Positions 1 to 8,627 of a stretch of 39,816 nucleotides of DNA are shown in pieces. The translations under genes and the position numbers were made by a program. The notes beneath the pieces were generated by a model. It ran no database searches. It worked only from the letters and a program-made list of their open reading frames with translations, and was not told where the DNA came from. Position 1 is the stretch's first letter. Each line of letters begins with the position of its first letter. The stretch covers positions 1 through 39,816 of the forward strand of contig JAGVZI010000008.1 of the NCBI GenBank assembly GCA_018302705.1. The letters run 5' to 3'. The stretch comes from Candidatus Woesearchaeota archaeon (lineage in GTDB: Archaea; Nanobdellota; Nanobdellia; SCGC-AAA011-G17; ARS1403).

Positions 1-537
1 TGGATAATTTTCTGAAGAGGATATCTCTCCAAGATTATGTGCTGTTTTTTCATCTGAATGCTCAAGCAATCTTGCCAGCCCTCCTTCTGTAAAGGTTCCG
101 CTTTCCTGAACTCCTCTTTTGAATGCTTCATAAGGTGCAAAACCAAAATCATTATCACCAAGGTAGATGCCATTAACTTTTCTGCAGCCATTCAAATATG
201 CTTTTAATTCAGCTTCATTAGTTATTGGATTTCCTTCTGCATCTCTTATTGGGTTAGCAAAAACCCCTTCTGAGGTTCTTACTATCCAACCAAGCTGTAG
301 CCAAGATGAATCAAGTATCTCTGGTTTAGCTAACTCCCTAAAATTATAAGCTGCTGCTGAAACTGATTCCGAGGTTGTTGCTGGCCTGAATCTTATTCTT
401 GGAAATTCATCTGAGTGATAGAAATCAGCTTGCATGCTTTCTATGTTATTTAAATAACTATTCCTCCCGAAAGAGGGATATCTTACAGTTAAATCATGTT
501 TTTTATGCGGAACTACAAGTAAATCTGTTACTGGCAA
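1..537 (-). CDS. Partial unknown protein running off the left edge (C-terminus outside window)
   Basis: Manual minus-strand reading gives an open frame from 537 (possible TTG start; first ATG at 435) to base 1: ...MQADFYHSDEFPRIRFRPATTSESVSAAAYNFRELAKPEILDSSWLQLGWIVRTSEGVFANPIRD... Not in the ORF track because it has no stop in the window. Confidence 0.6.
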   Translation of the reverse strand, partial: MPVTDLLVVPHKKHDLTVRYPSFGRNSYLNNIESMQADFYHSDEFPRIRFRPATTSESVSAAAYNFRELAKPEILDSSWLQLGWIVRTSEGVFANPIRDAEGNPITNEAELKAYLNGCRKVNGIYLGDNDFGFAPYEAFKRGVQESGTFTEGGLARLLEHSDEKTAHNLGEISSSENYP

Positions 538-578
538 ATTTGTTTTTGCCTTGATTATTCCATCCTTTTTAAATCTTT

Positions 579-1892
579 CTATTTGTTACCTTTTTTAAGT
601 AGTTTTCTTTTTGGTTTATTTCTTAGATGAGCAAAATATTTTCTCTTTGCAAAGTTAACAGGATTTTTGCATCTGCCACATACATCTTCTTGGCATTTAA
701 CTCCTAGCTCTTTGTAATAAGATGGGTTAGAGCAATTCGGAGGCAGGATTGCTTCTGATTGGCGGTTATGCCAGCTTAATTGAGATAGAAGATAATTTTC
801 AGGCAGTGGCTGATAATTCCTCTGATTCCATTTTTTTATTATGTTTTCAACTTCTTCCATTGAATAACCTAAACATTTTAAGAAATTAATTAATATGAAT
901 ACGGCCCTTTTCCTTCCATCCTCCCTTACCCCTTGCAATAACTTTTGTATGCATTCCGGGAAAAACTCGTCTGGAATTGAAGCTTTTAGCTCATCATAAT
1001 GCTGCTTTGGTCTTTGCTCTTCCGGGATAAGGTACGGCCTTTTATTTATTGCATCGAGTGCCTGCATCACTAACTGTGTTGCTTCTTTCTCCTTTACGTT
1101 CGGCAAAAATGCCATGGTTGATTTTATGTTTTCTATTCTTGCTTTTTTTAAATCAAAATTTTTTAATTCGTCTATTTTTATTGGCAGCGAGACCAATCCG
1201 CGTTTTTCATTTATTGAGTAAGGGCTGCGATACATGTGCCTACTCGAAATTAGAATTGTGTCTATCTCTATCACTGAAAACGGATTGAATTTATTTTTTT
1301 CCATCAACTCTTCTTTATTCTTTCCTGTTGCTTTTGAAATCTCCTGCAATGTGCTGATATCAAGAAGCTTTTCTGACAGCCTTGATTTTATCATCTCCTT
1401 CAAATACGCTGCAATTGCCCTCGGTGTTTCTGGAAATAATTTATTTATTGAGATATTATTTACATGGTCTGGAAGGGATTGAGATGGAATGCCTAGATGG
1501 AACCCACTATTGCCTGAAAATTTCAGCCCGATGTTTTTAATGTTATGAAATTTCAATGCCTCTATTAATAATTCTGCAGTTGCTTTTGCATATTCTATAA
1601 ATTTTGTATCGATGTCCAGGATTATATCGTAGCCTACCCTTAAATTGTCTAATTCATTTTTTGCCATGGCCGGCTTCAATAACAAGGGATTTTTCCAATG
1701 CTCTTCTGAAACATGGAATGATACAGCGCCTTGCTTTGCTAATTCAAATACATCCTGCTCAAAATTTAATGCATCAGGCCTTTTTCCAAAACTACCTGAG
1801 TGATATTTTACAGCGACTTCCCTATCTCTTGACGCCTCTAATATTGCTTTCTGGATGTCCTTCCTAGAGTAATAATCCAAAAAATCTGCCAT
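579..1892 (-). CDS. Single-chain DNA primase: PriS-like catalytic domain fused to PriL-like C-terminal Fe-S domain
   Basis: PriS-like motifs ILDID, SGNSGFH and EIDTILISSRHMYRSPYSINEKRGLVSLPI. C-terminal FPECIQKLLQGVREDGRKRAVFILINFL...PPNCSNPSYYKELGVKCQEDVCGRCKNPVNFAKRK resembles the PriL CTD with four Cys. Confidence 0.85.
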   Translation of the reverse strand: MADFLDYYSRKDIQKAILEASRDREVAVKYHSGSFGKRPDALNFEQDVFELAKQGAVSFHVSEEHWKNPLLLKPAMAKNELDNLRVGYDIILDIDTKFIEYAKATAELLIEALKFHNIKNIGLKFSGNSGFHLGIPSQSLPDHVNNISINKLFPETPRAIAAYLKEMIKSRLSEKLLDISTLQEISKATGKNKEELMEKNKFNPFSVIEIDTILISSRHMYRSPYSINEKRGLVSLPIKIDELKNFDLKKARIENIKSTMAFLPNVKEKEATQLVMQALDAINKRPYLIPEEQRPKQHYDELKASIPDEFFPECIQKLLQGVREDGRKRAVFILINFLKCLGYSMEEVENIIKKWNQRNYQPLPENYLLSQLSWHNRQSEAILPPNCSNPSYYKELGVKCQEDVCGRCKNPVNFAKRKYFAHLRNKPKRKLLKKGNK

Positions 1893-1962
1893 GAAGTAAA
1901 TATTTTTGAGAAAGTTTATAAGCGCTGTGGATAAGATTATGGATAAGTTATCTGATAATTGC

Positions 1963-2358
1963 TCATTCCTGCTGAAGAGAATAAACTGCCTGCACTAATT
2001 TTTCCGATTCAGACTTTAGCTGCGAGATTAATAAAATTATCTGCTTTTCCTGCTCTTTAATAGACAGCTCTGCTTCTTCTATCTTCTTTTTTACAATTAC
2101 GTTTGCACCCACTGCCATCAAGACCTTTCCAGGATCTTTTAATCCTGTCTTTACCAGAACGCCTGAGCTTAAAGGGCTTAGAAATTCATCTCCCTCTTTT
2201 AATTTTGAAACCTCTTCTAATGACAAGGAAAGATTAGCTAGATTCTGCCTCTGCTGATGGAGGTTGGCAAGCTGGATTTTGTACTGGTTCAGCTGCTCAT
2301 TCAAAATATGGAATTCCAACAGCTTTTTTTCATGCTCCTGCTCTTCTTTTGATGCCAT
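1963..2358 (-). CDS. pfdA: Prefoldin subunit alpha
   Basis: Coiled-coil ends around EFLSPLSSGVLVKTGLKDPGKVLMAVGANVIVKKKIEEA, typical of archaeal prefoldin alpha. Confidence 0.9.
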   Translation of the reverse strand: MASKEEQEHEKKLLEFHILNEQLNQYKIQLANLHQQRQNLANLSLSLEEVSKLKEGDEFLSPLSSGVLVKTGLKDPGKVLMAVGANVIVKKKIEEAELSIKEQEKQIILLISQLKSESEKLVQAVYSLQQE

Positions 2359-2394
2359 GCATAATATCCCAGAAATTTTGTTTATAAATGTTTT

Positions 2395-2403
2395 TGAATA
2401 CCT
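2395..2403. repeat. IS target-site duplication, left copy TGAATACCT
   Basis: Identical 9-mer at 3298-3306, each copy directly abutting a terminal inverted repeat. Confidence 0.9.
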
Positions 2404-2434
2404 GGCGCTGTCTTAAATCTTTATTAATGAATAA

Positions 2435-2478
2435 CCCCTTGCAGAGCAAGGGGGGTTAGACAGAAGAGGTGTCTAACC
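2435..2478 (+). promoter_or_regulatory. Tandem hairpins in IS leader, second one contains the transposase Shine-Dalgarno
   Basis: CCCCTTGC-AGA-GCAAGGGG (2435-2453) then GGTTAGACA-GAAGAGG-TGTCTAACC (2454-2478), both perfect stems; ATG begins at 2479. Confidence 0.75.
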
Positions 2479-3288
2479 ATGAAAAAAGAGGTAAAACTAA
2501 TTAAAAAGATTAAGCGTTTGCTAAGACGCCTTAAATGTCCAAGGCATTTGCATAGATACGGGCCGAAAACTTATGAATTCTACGAGCACTTGCAGGCTTT
2601 GCTAATCAAAGCTTATTGCAAACTTTCTTATAGAAGAATAGAATATTTATTTGATTTGCTTGGAATAAAATGTCCTAGTAAATCTGCTTTGCATTACACA
2701 ATGCAAAAAATATCTTCTGCATTTTGGCAGAAGATGCTTGAGTTAACTTCTGGAGGAATGCATTACTTAGTTGCATTAGACAGCACAGGATTTAGCAGAG
2801 TAAATCCGAGTTATCATTACTTAAGAAGAATCGACGGCAGAATCCCGAAGATTCCTGTCAAGATGAGCTGCACATTTGACACTAAAAAGAAGAAATTCTG
2901 TGCAGCAAAGATTAGGGTTTTGCCTGCACATGATATTAAGGATGCCATACCCCTAATATCAAAAAGCAACCCAAAGATTGCTGTTGCTGACAAATCATAT
3001 GATGCTAACTCGTTGCATGAATACTGCAATGAGAACAACATCCATGCACATATACCCCTTAGGGATTATGGCAAGGTTAGGCATAATAACTTCACTGCAA
3101 GAAGAAAAGCGGCCAAGTTATTTGATCTAAGAAAATATCATAGACGCGAGTTAATTGAATCTGGATATTTCGGATTGAAGCATAAATATGGAAGTAGCGT
3201 GAGCTCTGTAAATGCTAATATGATAAGGGCAGAGATTTATAGCAGATTAATCTGCTATAATTATTTTTTAAAAATTATTGAGACTTAG
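2479..3288 (+). CDS. DDE transposase (IS5/IS4-like)
   Basis: LVALDSTGFSR, IAVADKSYDAN, RRELIESGYFGLKHKYG supply D-D-E; flanked by TIRs and TSD. Confidence 0.9.
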   Translation: MKKEVKLIKKIKRLLRRLKCPRHLHRYGPKTYEFYEHLQALLIKAYCKLSYRRIEYLFDLLGIKCPSKSALHYTMQKISSAFWQKMLELTSGGMHYLVALDSTGFSRVNPSYHYLRRIDGRIPKIPVKMSCTFDTKKKKFCAAKIRVLPAHDIKDAIPLISKSNPKIAVADKSYDANSLHEYCNENNIHAHIPLRDYGKVRHNNFTARRKAAKLFDLRKYHRRELIESGYFGLKHKYGSSVSSVNANMIRAEIYSRLICYNYFLKIIET

Positions 3289-3962
3289 GACAGCGCCTGA
3301 ATACCTATAAAGCCCAGTGTTTCATCTATCCTTTGAGTTTCAGGGCCTGTTGTCTCTGCTCCTACAATGTAGCCATTGCAGTTTACTATCAAACCAGACC
3401 TTACATAGGGGCTTCCAAAGTTTACAGTGCCTATGTTTGCCGGGAGATTTAAAAAGGCAGAGATTTTTCTTGTGTTAGTTGCATCCCGATGTAATAAGCA
3501 GCCTTTATGATTTAATGCAGTACATGAACCTATTGTAGGATTCTCCGCTATTTCTAGTGGGCTGACTTTAAAACCAAGGCTTTCAAGCTTTTCCTTAACA
3601 CTCTGCTCAATCTGCGGGTTAACTAAGCAGTCTTTGTCTTTGATAACGATATTATTACCAAGAGCAGTGAATCTTGTATTTATTTGTATTATCTTCACTT
3701 CCTTAATCTTTTTCAGTTCTCTAAGCTCATGCTCTGGAATGAAATCTGGGATGAATAAATAATCCTCGTTGCCAACGCAAAAAACACCGATTAAATTGGT
3801 ATTATAGATAATTACTTGATATACTGGAACATTCAAAACTTCTTTTATGCTTTCAACTAGCTGTTTGCTTAAATTTTTCGGCAGCAAGCAATAAGAATCA
3901 GTAGCAAATCCATACAACCCTATATTTGGATTGTTATGAAACTTTGTTTTTAAAACATGCAT
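3285..3962 (-). CDS. Translation initiation factor aIF6
   Basis: NIGLYGFATDSYCLLP..., NPTIGSCTALNHKGCLLHRDAT, NFGSPYVRSGLIVNCNGYIVGAETTGPETQRIDETLGF typical of aIF6. Stop codon lies inside the IS right TIR. Confidence 0.93.
   Translation of the reverse strand: MHVLKTKFHNNPNIGLYGFATDSYCLLPKNLSKQLVESIKEVLNVPVYQVIIYNTNLIGVFCVGNEDYLFIPDFIPEHELRELKKIKEVKIIQINTRFTALGNNIVIKDKDCLVNPQIEQSVKEKLESLGFKVSPLEIAENPTIGSCTALNHKGCLLHRDATNTRKISAFLNLPANIGTVNFGSPYVRSGLIVNCNGYIVGAETTGPETQRIDETLGFIGIQALS
3298..3306. repeat. IS target-site duplication, right copy TGAATACCT
   Basis: Perfect match to 2395-2403. Confidence 0.9.
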
Positions 3963-3963
3963 A

Positions 3964-4311
3964 TTACTTTCTTTTTTCCCCCTTCTTGCTTTCTCCTTCA
4001 GAGGGCTTCTCAGCTTTTATTTCTTTTGCTTTTCTTTGTTTTCTTGGAGCTGGCTTGGCTTCCCGCTTTTTTCCCTTTACTATTGTTTTGATGCCGAGCT
4101 TATCCAATTCTTTTTTAACATCTTCTGTCGAGGGGTTTTTTTTGATTTTTACTACCTTGTCTAGAAGCTCCAGATGCTTGATGTTGCATTTCTTTCTGCG
4201 GACATTGCCGTCGATTAAAACATAAGTTGGGTCTATTACCTCGACGATGATGCAGATATTTCCGCTATCCCTTCCTGCTATCTTCACTGCCAACTGCCCG
4301 ATTTCCACCAT
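3964..4311 (-). CDS. rpl14e: Ribosomal protein eL14 (L14e)
   Basis: VEIGQLAVKIAGRDSGNICIIVEVIDPTYVLIDG-VRRKKCNIKHLELL; Lys-rich tail. Confidence 0.92.
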   Translation of the reverse strand: MVEIGQLAVKIAGRDSGNICIIVEVIDPTYVLIDGNVRRKKCNIKHLELLDKVVKIKKNPSTEDVKKELDKLGIKTIVKGKKREAKPAPRKQRKAKEIKAEKPSEGESKKGEKRK

Positions 4312-4312
4312 T

Positions 4313-4594
4313 TTACTCCTGCTCCCCTAATTTTATACCCCTAGCCATCTCGATTATTTTTTTCCTTGAGCATTGCGAGCAGATATTTGGGAACTTTCTT
4401 GAAGGTATTTTTTTTGTTTTTGAAACTGTTTTTAACTTCGTAGCCCTCAATCTTGTTGCTCCTCTAAGAACCTTGCCGCATTCAGGGCACTTTTGTTTTG
4501 CAGGCTTTCTCTTCCTGTAATGCAGCTTTATTCTAGAAGCTGTTCTGACAAAAACCCTTCTCATCCTTCTTGACCTGTGTTTTGGCGACGGCAT
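4313..4594 (-). CDS. rpl34e: Ribosomal protein eL34 (L34e)
   Basis: MPSPKHRSRRMRRVFVRT..., CPECGKVLRG, CSQC; spc-tail context. Confidence 0.93.
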   Translation of the reverse strand: MPSPKHRSRRMRRVFVRTASRIKLHYRKRKPAKQKCPECGKVLRGATRLRATKLKTVSKTKKIPSRKFPNICSQCSRKKIIEMARGIKLGEQE

Positions 4595-4595
4595 T

Positions 4596-5033
4596 TTAAT
4601 GCACCTTTAATAGTTTCCTTAATACTATATTGAAGATTATTGACAATACGAGATAATTACCGAACCATCCCATTCCAAGGAAAATCTTTCCATGGGGTAT
4701 AAAAGCATTTCTCAACCACGGGAGCAAGACGATAAAAGGAATGAATGTAATTAGCATTGGCTTGATTTGGTGCTTAAATGTCTCTATTGTTTTTTCAAAT
4801 GACCTTTTTTGGAGCTCCATAACTTTTTGGGTGTCATGCTTGAACTCCTTCATCTCGCTTTGAATTTCTTTTATCTCCTGCTTTATACTTTTTAAAGCCT
4901 CTTGATCTGTGAAATATTTGTAAATTAATGTTGTGAACAGCATTAATAAAAATGAGATAATTGCCAATGCCGCCGGGGGATTCCATGTTATCAGCCAACC
5001 AAAGATTGAATTGAAAAAACTGTCTAAAACCAT
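4596..5033 (-). CDS. DUF106 / EMC3-TMCO1-like membrane protein
   Basis: N-terminal TM, cytosolic coiled coil, two C-terminal TMs; located next to secY as in other archaea. Confidence 0.8.
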   Translation of the reverse strand: MVLDSFFNSIFGWLITWNPPAALAIISFLLMLFTTLIYKYFTDQEALKSIKQEIKEIQSEMKEFKHDTQKVMELQKRSFEKTIETFKHQIKPMLITFIPFIVLLPWLRNAFIPHGKIFLGMGWFGNYLVLSIIFNIVLRKLLKVH

Positions 5034-5035
5034 TT

Positions 5036-6481
5036 TTACTCCATCATTCTCCTTAAGGCAGGGTACATGTCCATCATGTGCTGTTGCGCAACCTGCTCAT
5101 ACAATCTATAAATGATCATAACCGTCAACAGGATGCCTGTGCCTGATGTTAATGCCCCGAGAATGTCGGCGAAAGCAGCTAACAAGCCTATGGCAATCCC
5201 TCCCATCACTGTTAGCGGGAGAATATAGCGTTTTAAAATTCTTTCCAATACCCTTTCATCTCTCCTAAAACCAGGAACTTGCAATCCAGAAGCCATTATA
5301 TTTTTTGCCTGGCTCCCTGCGTCCATGCCAGCTGTCTGCATCCAAAATACAGAGAATACAACTGCTCCGATAATAAGGAAGAGTGCATAAGTTAATGCCT
5401 GTCCAAATACCTGCCAATTAAATGAGCCTGATGAAAATGCTGCGAATACTTCATTCACTAAATTTGGCGCTGTGACCCATTTAACCAAACCAGAAACAGG
5501 GATGTTGCCTTGAAATTGCCCGAAAATATGCTGCGAGATCCATGATGAAACCCCTGAAGAGCCTTCAACCCACCCTTGCATTAATCTTGCCCATAACTGG
5601 AGATTTGCAATGAATGCAGCCACTAAAATAACAGGGATATTTGATGTGTATATAAAATTCAACGGCCACCTTATTCCATGCCCACGTATCCTGCCGAATG
5701 ATAATGGGATTTCAACCTTCATTGCTTGAATATAAACTGCCAACCCGAAAACAAAAATTGTGAAGAATATTGCAAGGAAAGCTAATAAAGCTCCCTGAGG
5801 ATTACCCGATGCCAATGACCTTAAAAACACCCAGACTTGACCTACCGGTGCCTGGCCTGTCCCGAATGCAAATATTCCTGCTTGTGTTAGAGGAGAGAAA
5901 GCCCTGACAAATATCTCTGCTGAGACTCCTGCTGCAATAAATAACGAAATGCCTGAGCCGAAGCCCCACTTGCTTACAACCTCATCCATAAACAAAACAA
6001 TTAACCCACCTAAGGCTAACTGGGAGACTAGCAAAAGCTGAGTGTTTCTGAATGCTGCCGGATGCAGAGATGCTGAAGGCGATAACCCCCCCATGAAAAC
6101 GAAGATTGAAGCTTCGAAGACTATGAAAAAAACTGCTAAGGATTTTTGCAGACCCTGAAAAAAAACCCTGCCCTCATGTGTATGAGTATCTATTTTTAAT
6201 ATGCCTGATCCTTGCAACAGCTGCAATACAATCGAGGCTGTAACTATTGGCCCGATTCCCAATGAGAGGACAGAGCCGAACGGGGCCGCCAATATTATTG
6301 AGAGAAACTGAAAATTGGCCAATGCATTTTCCCCCAATCCAATCAATGGGATAACAGATAAGATAAAGAATAAAACAAGAATTATTAGAGTCCACTTTAA
6401 CTTCTCTTTGAATGAAAGAGTTTTTTCTAATGGCCCCTTAATTTCAGGCAGGTTTGACAGAATATTTTTAAGGACTGACAA
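5036..6481 (-). CDS. secY: Preprotein translocase subunit SecY
   Basis: Multi-TM protein with PEIKGPLEKTLSFKEKLKWT, GSGISLF, YPALRRMM C-terminus; overlaps uL15 start. Confidence 0.95.
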   Translation of the reverse strand: MSVLKNILSNLPEIKGPLEKTLSFKEKLKWTLIILVLFFILSVIPLIGLGENALANFQFLSIILAAPFGSVLSLGIGPIVTASIVLQLLQGSGILKIDTHTHEGRVFFQGLQKSLAVFFIVFEASIFVFMGGLSPSASLHPAAFRNTQLLLVSQLALGGLIVLFMDEVVSKWGFGSGISLFIAAGVSAEIFVRAFSPLTQAGIFAFGTGQAPVGQVWVFLRSLASGNPQGALLAFLAIFFTIFVFGLAVYIQAMKVEIPLSFGRIRGHGIRWPLNFIYTSNIPVILVAAFIANLQLWARLMQGWVEGSSGVSSWISQHIFGQFQGNIPVSGLVKWVTAPNLVNEVFAAFSSGSFNWQVFGQALTYALFLIIGAVVFSVFWMQTAGMDAGSQAKNIMASGLQVPGFRRDERVLERILKRYILPLTVMGGIAIGLLAAFADILGALTSGTGILLTVMIIYRLYEQVAQQHMMDMYPALRRMME

Positions 6482-6911
6482 TCTTTCCTCCTAAAGCTTC
6501 TATTTTTTCCTTTGCCTTTTTTGAGAAATTTTTTACATGGATTAAATATTTTCTTGCTGGCTTACCCGAGGACAATAACTTGCTACAACCTATCTTATCC
6601 AAGCTGACCTCGAAGAATTCATCCTTTTTTGCAATTATCTTGCCCTGCAGAAACCTTTCGAAATTGTCCTCCAAGAAGGAGATGTTAACTGCTTTTGATT
6701 TTCCTCTCCGGCTATGAAACCCCTTCCTTCCAAAATAATCCTTGCCGTAGAGCTTGAATACTAATTGCTTATTATGATGGGCTCTTTTTCCTGACCCTGC
6801 CATCCCTCTTCCGCCCCTGTGACCTGCTCCTCTCCTTTTTTTCTTTGCCCCCCCTCCATGGGTGTGGCTACCACGATATTTTACAACTTTTTTTCTTCTT
6901 CTTGCTGGCAT
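6468..6911 (-). CDS. rpl15: Ribosomal protein uL15
   Basis: RGSHTHGGGAKKKRRGAGHRGGRGMAGSGKRAHHNK. Confidence 0.95.
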   Translation of the reverse strand: MPARRRKKVVKYRGSHTHGGGAKKKRRGAGHRGGRGMAGSGKRAHHNKQLVFKLYGKDYFGRKGFHSRRGKSKAVNISFLEDNFERFLQGKIIAKKDEFFEVSLDKIGCSKLLSSGKPARKYLIHVKNFSKKAKEKIEALGGKIVSP

Positions 6912-7388
6912 TTATATCATCCTCATTATCAAATCATTAATTTTTTCTTTCCTGTATCCTAGAACTCCCCCTTGACTAAAAGGAACCTTAATGCCCTTTG
7001 CTTCCAGGCCTTTTCTTGGAGGCGACAATCTGAAGAATAACTTCAGACCAGGAATGTCTTTCAAATTTTTCTTAAATTCGAAGAATTCTTTTGTGAAGGT
7101 GTCAAATTCAAGACCTAATTTTTGATTTAGATACTGCAAGGTTAAATTTTTTTTCATTGCCAGCTTCCCCCTTTTTTCAAGCAGCGCCTTGAATGTTTCT
7201 GGATTTATCTCGCCCCAAGTTGCATAATATTTAATTTTTTCCAGCATGCCTATATAGTACGGGGTATTTTCAATCACGATGCAGTAATTCTTTTTATAAA
7301 GCCTAAGCAGTTTAAATGTGTATACTATTTCCTTTTTCAGGCCGATAGATCCTCTTATCCTAATTACTGCTACTTTCTTCCTTTCCAT
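6912..7388 (-). CDS. rpl30: Ribosomal protein uL30
   Basis: KKVAVIRIRGSIGLKKEIVYTFKLLRLYKKNYCIVI; spc context. Confidence 0.92.
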   Translation of the reverse strand: MERKKVAVIRIRGSIGLKKEIVYTFKLLRLYKKNYCIVIENTPYYIGMLEKIKYYATWGEINPETFKALLEKRGKLAMKKNLTLQYLNQKLGLEFDTFTKEFFEFKKNLKDIPGLKLFFRLSPPRKGLEAKGIKVPFSQGGVLGYRKEKINDLIMRMI

Positions 7389-8148
7389 TTAAAGGCCCCT
7401 CCACATATCCCAATTTACTCATCTGATCTTGATCTATTTTCACTGAAGAAAGTTTTTTAAGAGCGCTGAAACACGCCTGCAATAAATTTATTTTTACTTT
7501 AGTCTGGCCGAAGGTTTTTGAATAGATATCCTTAATTCCTGCCAATGCAAGCATCTTCTTGCATTCATTTTCCACACAAAGCCCTGTGCCATTAGGGGCG
7601 GGCATTAATCTAATTCTGACTGAGCCGCATTTACCATCGACGGCAAACGGGATGGAATTGGGTGCTGGTTGCCCTTCCCATGAGCCGCATCCGCGAACAA
7701 TCTTAATTATATTCAGTTTTGCTTGCCTTAATGCCTTCTCCCTTGCAGGCATTGTTTCCTTTGCCTTTCCTCTCCCCAATCCGACGTAACCATCCTTATT
7801 CCCTACGACAATCATTGCTGAAAACTTTGGCTTGTTCCCCTCTTTTGTTTTCTTTTGCGTCTGCCTCCATATGTTTCTCTTGCCCCCTCCGAATTTCCCC
7901 TTTGATTGACCGATATTAATAAATTCTGACTCCAGATTTTGGAGCAGCGCGTCGATAATTTCGGACTCAAGAATCTTTTTCCCAGAACCTATTACCTCTT
8001 CCATCAACTTTATTTCCCCTGATTTTACTTTCCTTCCAAGTTCTGTCTTCGGCTTCCATGCTTCTTTATCAAAGCTTTTTTTTGCTATTCCTCTCGGAAG
8101 ATCTTCCTTTAGTTTTCCTTTTCTTAATTGTTTTTCTGCACCTACCAT
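7360..8148 (-). CDS. rps5: Ribosomal protein uS5
   Basis: FSAMIVVGNKDGYVGLGRGKAKE, RGCGSWE, SVRIRLMPAPNGTGL. Confidence 0.95.
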   Translation of the reverse strand: MVGAEKQLRKGKLKEDLPRGIAKKSFDKEAWKPKTELGRKVKSGEIKLMEEVIGSGKKILESEIIDALLQNLESEFINIGQSKGKFGGGKRNIWRQTQKKTKEGNKPKFSAMIVVGNKDGYVGLGRGKAKETMPAREKALRQAKLNIIKIVRGCGSWEGQPAPNSIPFAVDGKCGSVRIRLMPAPNGTGLCVENECKKMLALAGIKDIYSKTFGQTKVKINLLQACFSALKKLSSVKIDQDQMSKLGYVEGPLNGKEESSSN

Positions 8149-8627
8149 TTTTCCTTTAATATTTTCTCCTTTACTTCCTTAAACCCCTCTTTGCTTTCTA
8201 TTCTTTTTTCCACCGGGAGTATTTCCTTAGAATGCGGGATGCTTAAACCAGTTTCTGTTGCTGTTGCGCCTTTTAATGCGGCATATAAAACTGAGCCTTT
8301 AACAGCCCTGCTTAAGCCAAGATCTAAAACTGCTTCTTTTACATTCCTTGATTTCGCTTTTAAGCCGAATATTAAACCTGTGAGATAAGCAGAAGACAAG
8401 TTTCCATTGTGTTGCTTCCAACCAAACTTTTTGAGCTGATTTGAGTGCGAAGAAAATAAGATTTTATCCCCATTAGCTGCATAATTAACTAATTGCAATT
8501 GGACATTCCTTAGTGATTTTCTAATTACTAACCTTAGCTTTCTTGACTTCAATAATAATAAGCGTTTTTTATAATCTGTTTTCCCTTCGATTTTCCTTCT
8601 GTACAGCTTTATTTTATTTTTATCCAT
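8142..8627 (-). CDS. rpl18: Ribosomal protein uL18
   Basis: YRRKIEGKTDYKKRLLLLKSRKLRLVIRKSLRNVQLQLVNY. Confidence 0.95.
   Translation of the reverse strand: MDKNKIKLYRRKIEGKTDYKKRLLLLKSRKLRLVIRKSLRNVQLQLVNYAANGDKILFSSHSNQLKKFGWKQHNGNLSSAYLTGLIFGLKAKSRNVKEAVLDLGLSRAVKGSVLYAALKGATATETGLSIPHSKEILPVEKRIESKEGFKEVKEKILKEKW

Larger units (their letters stand above)
2404..3297 (+). mobile_element. 894-bp IS element with 16-bp TIRs (IS5/IS4-like DDE)
   Basis: Left TIR GGCGCTGTCTTAAATC (2404-2419); right TIR GACTTAGGACAGCGCC (3282-3297), revcomp GGCGCTGTCCTAAGTC, 14/16 identical. Perfect 9-bp TSD outside both ends. Confidence 0.92.

Noticed and set aside
1926-1946. TGTGGATAA and TATGGATAA, 12 nt apart, resembling bacterial DnaA boxes upstream of the primase gene
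   Set aside because: Archaea lack DnaA; with short AT-rich motifs this is most likely coincidence.
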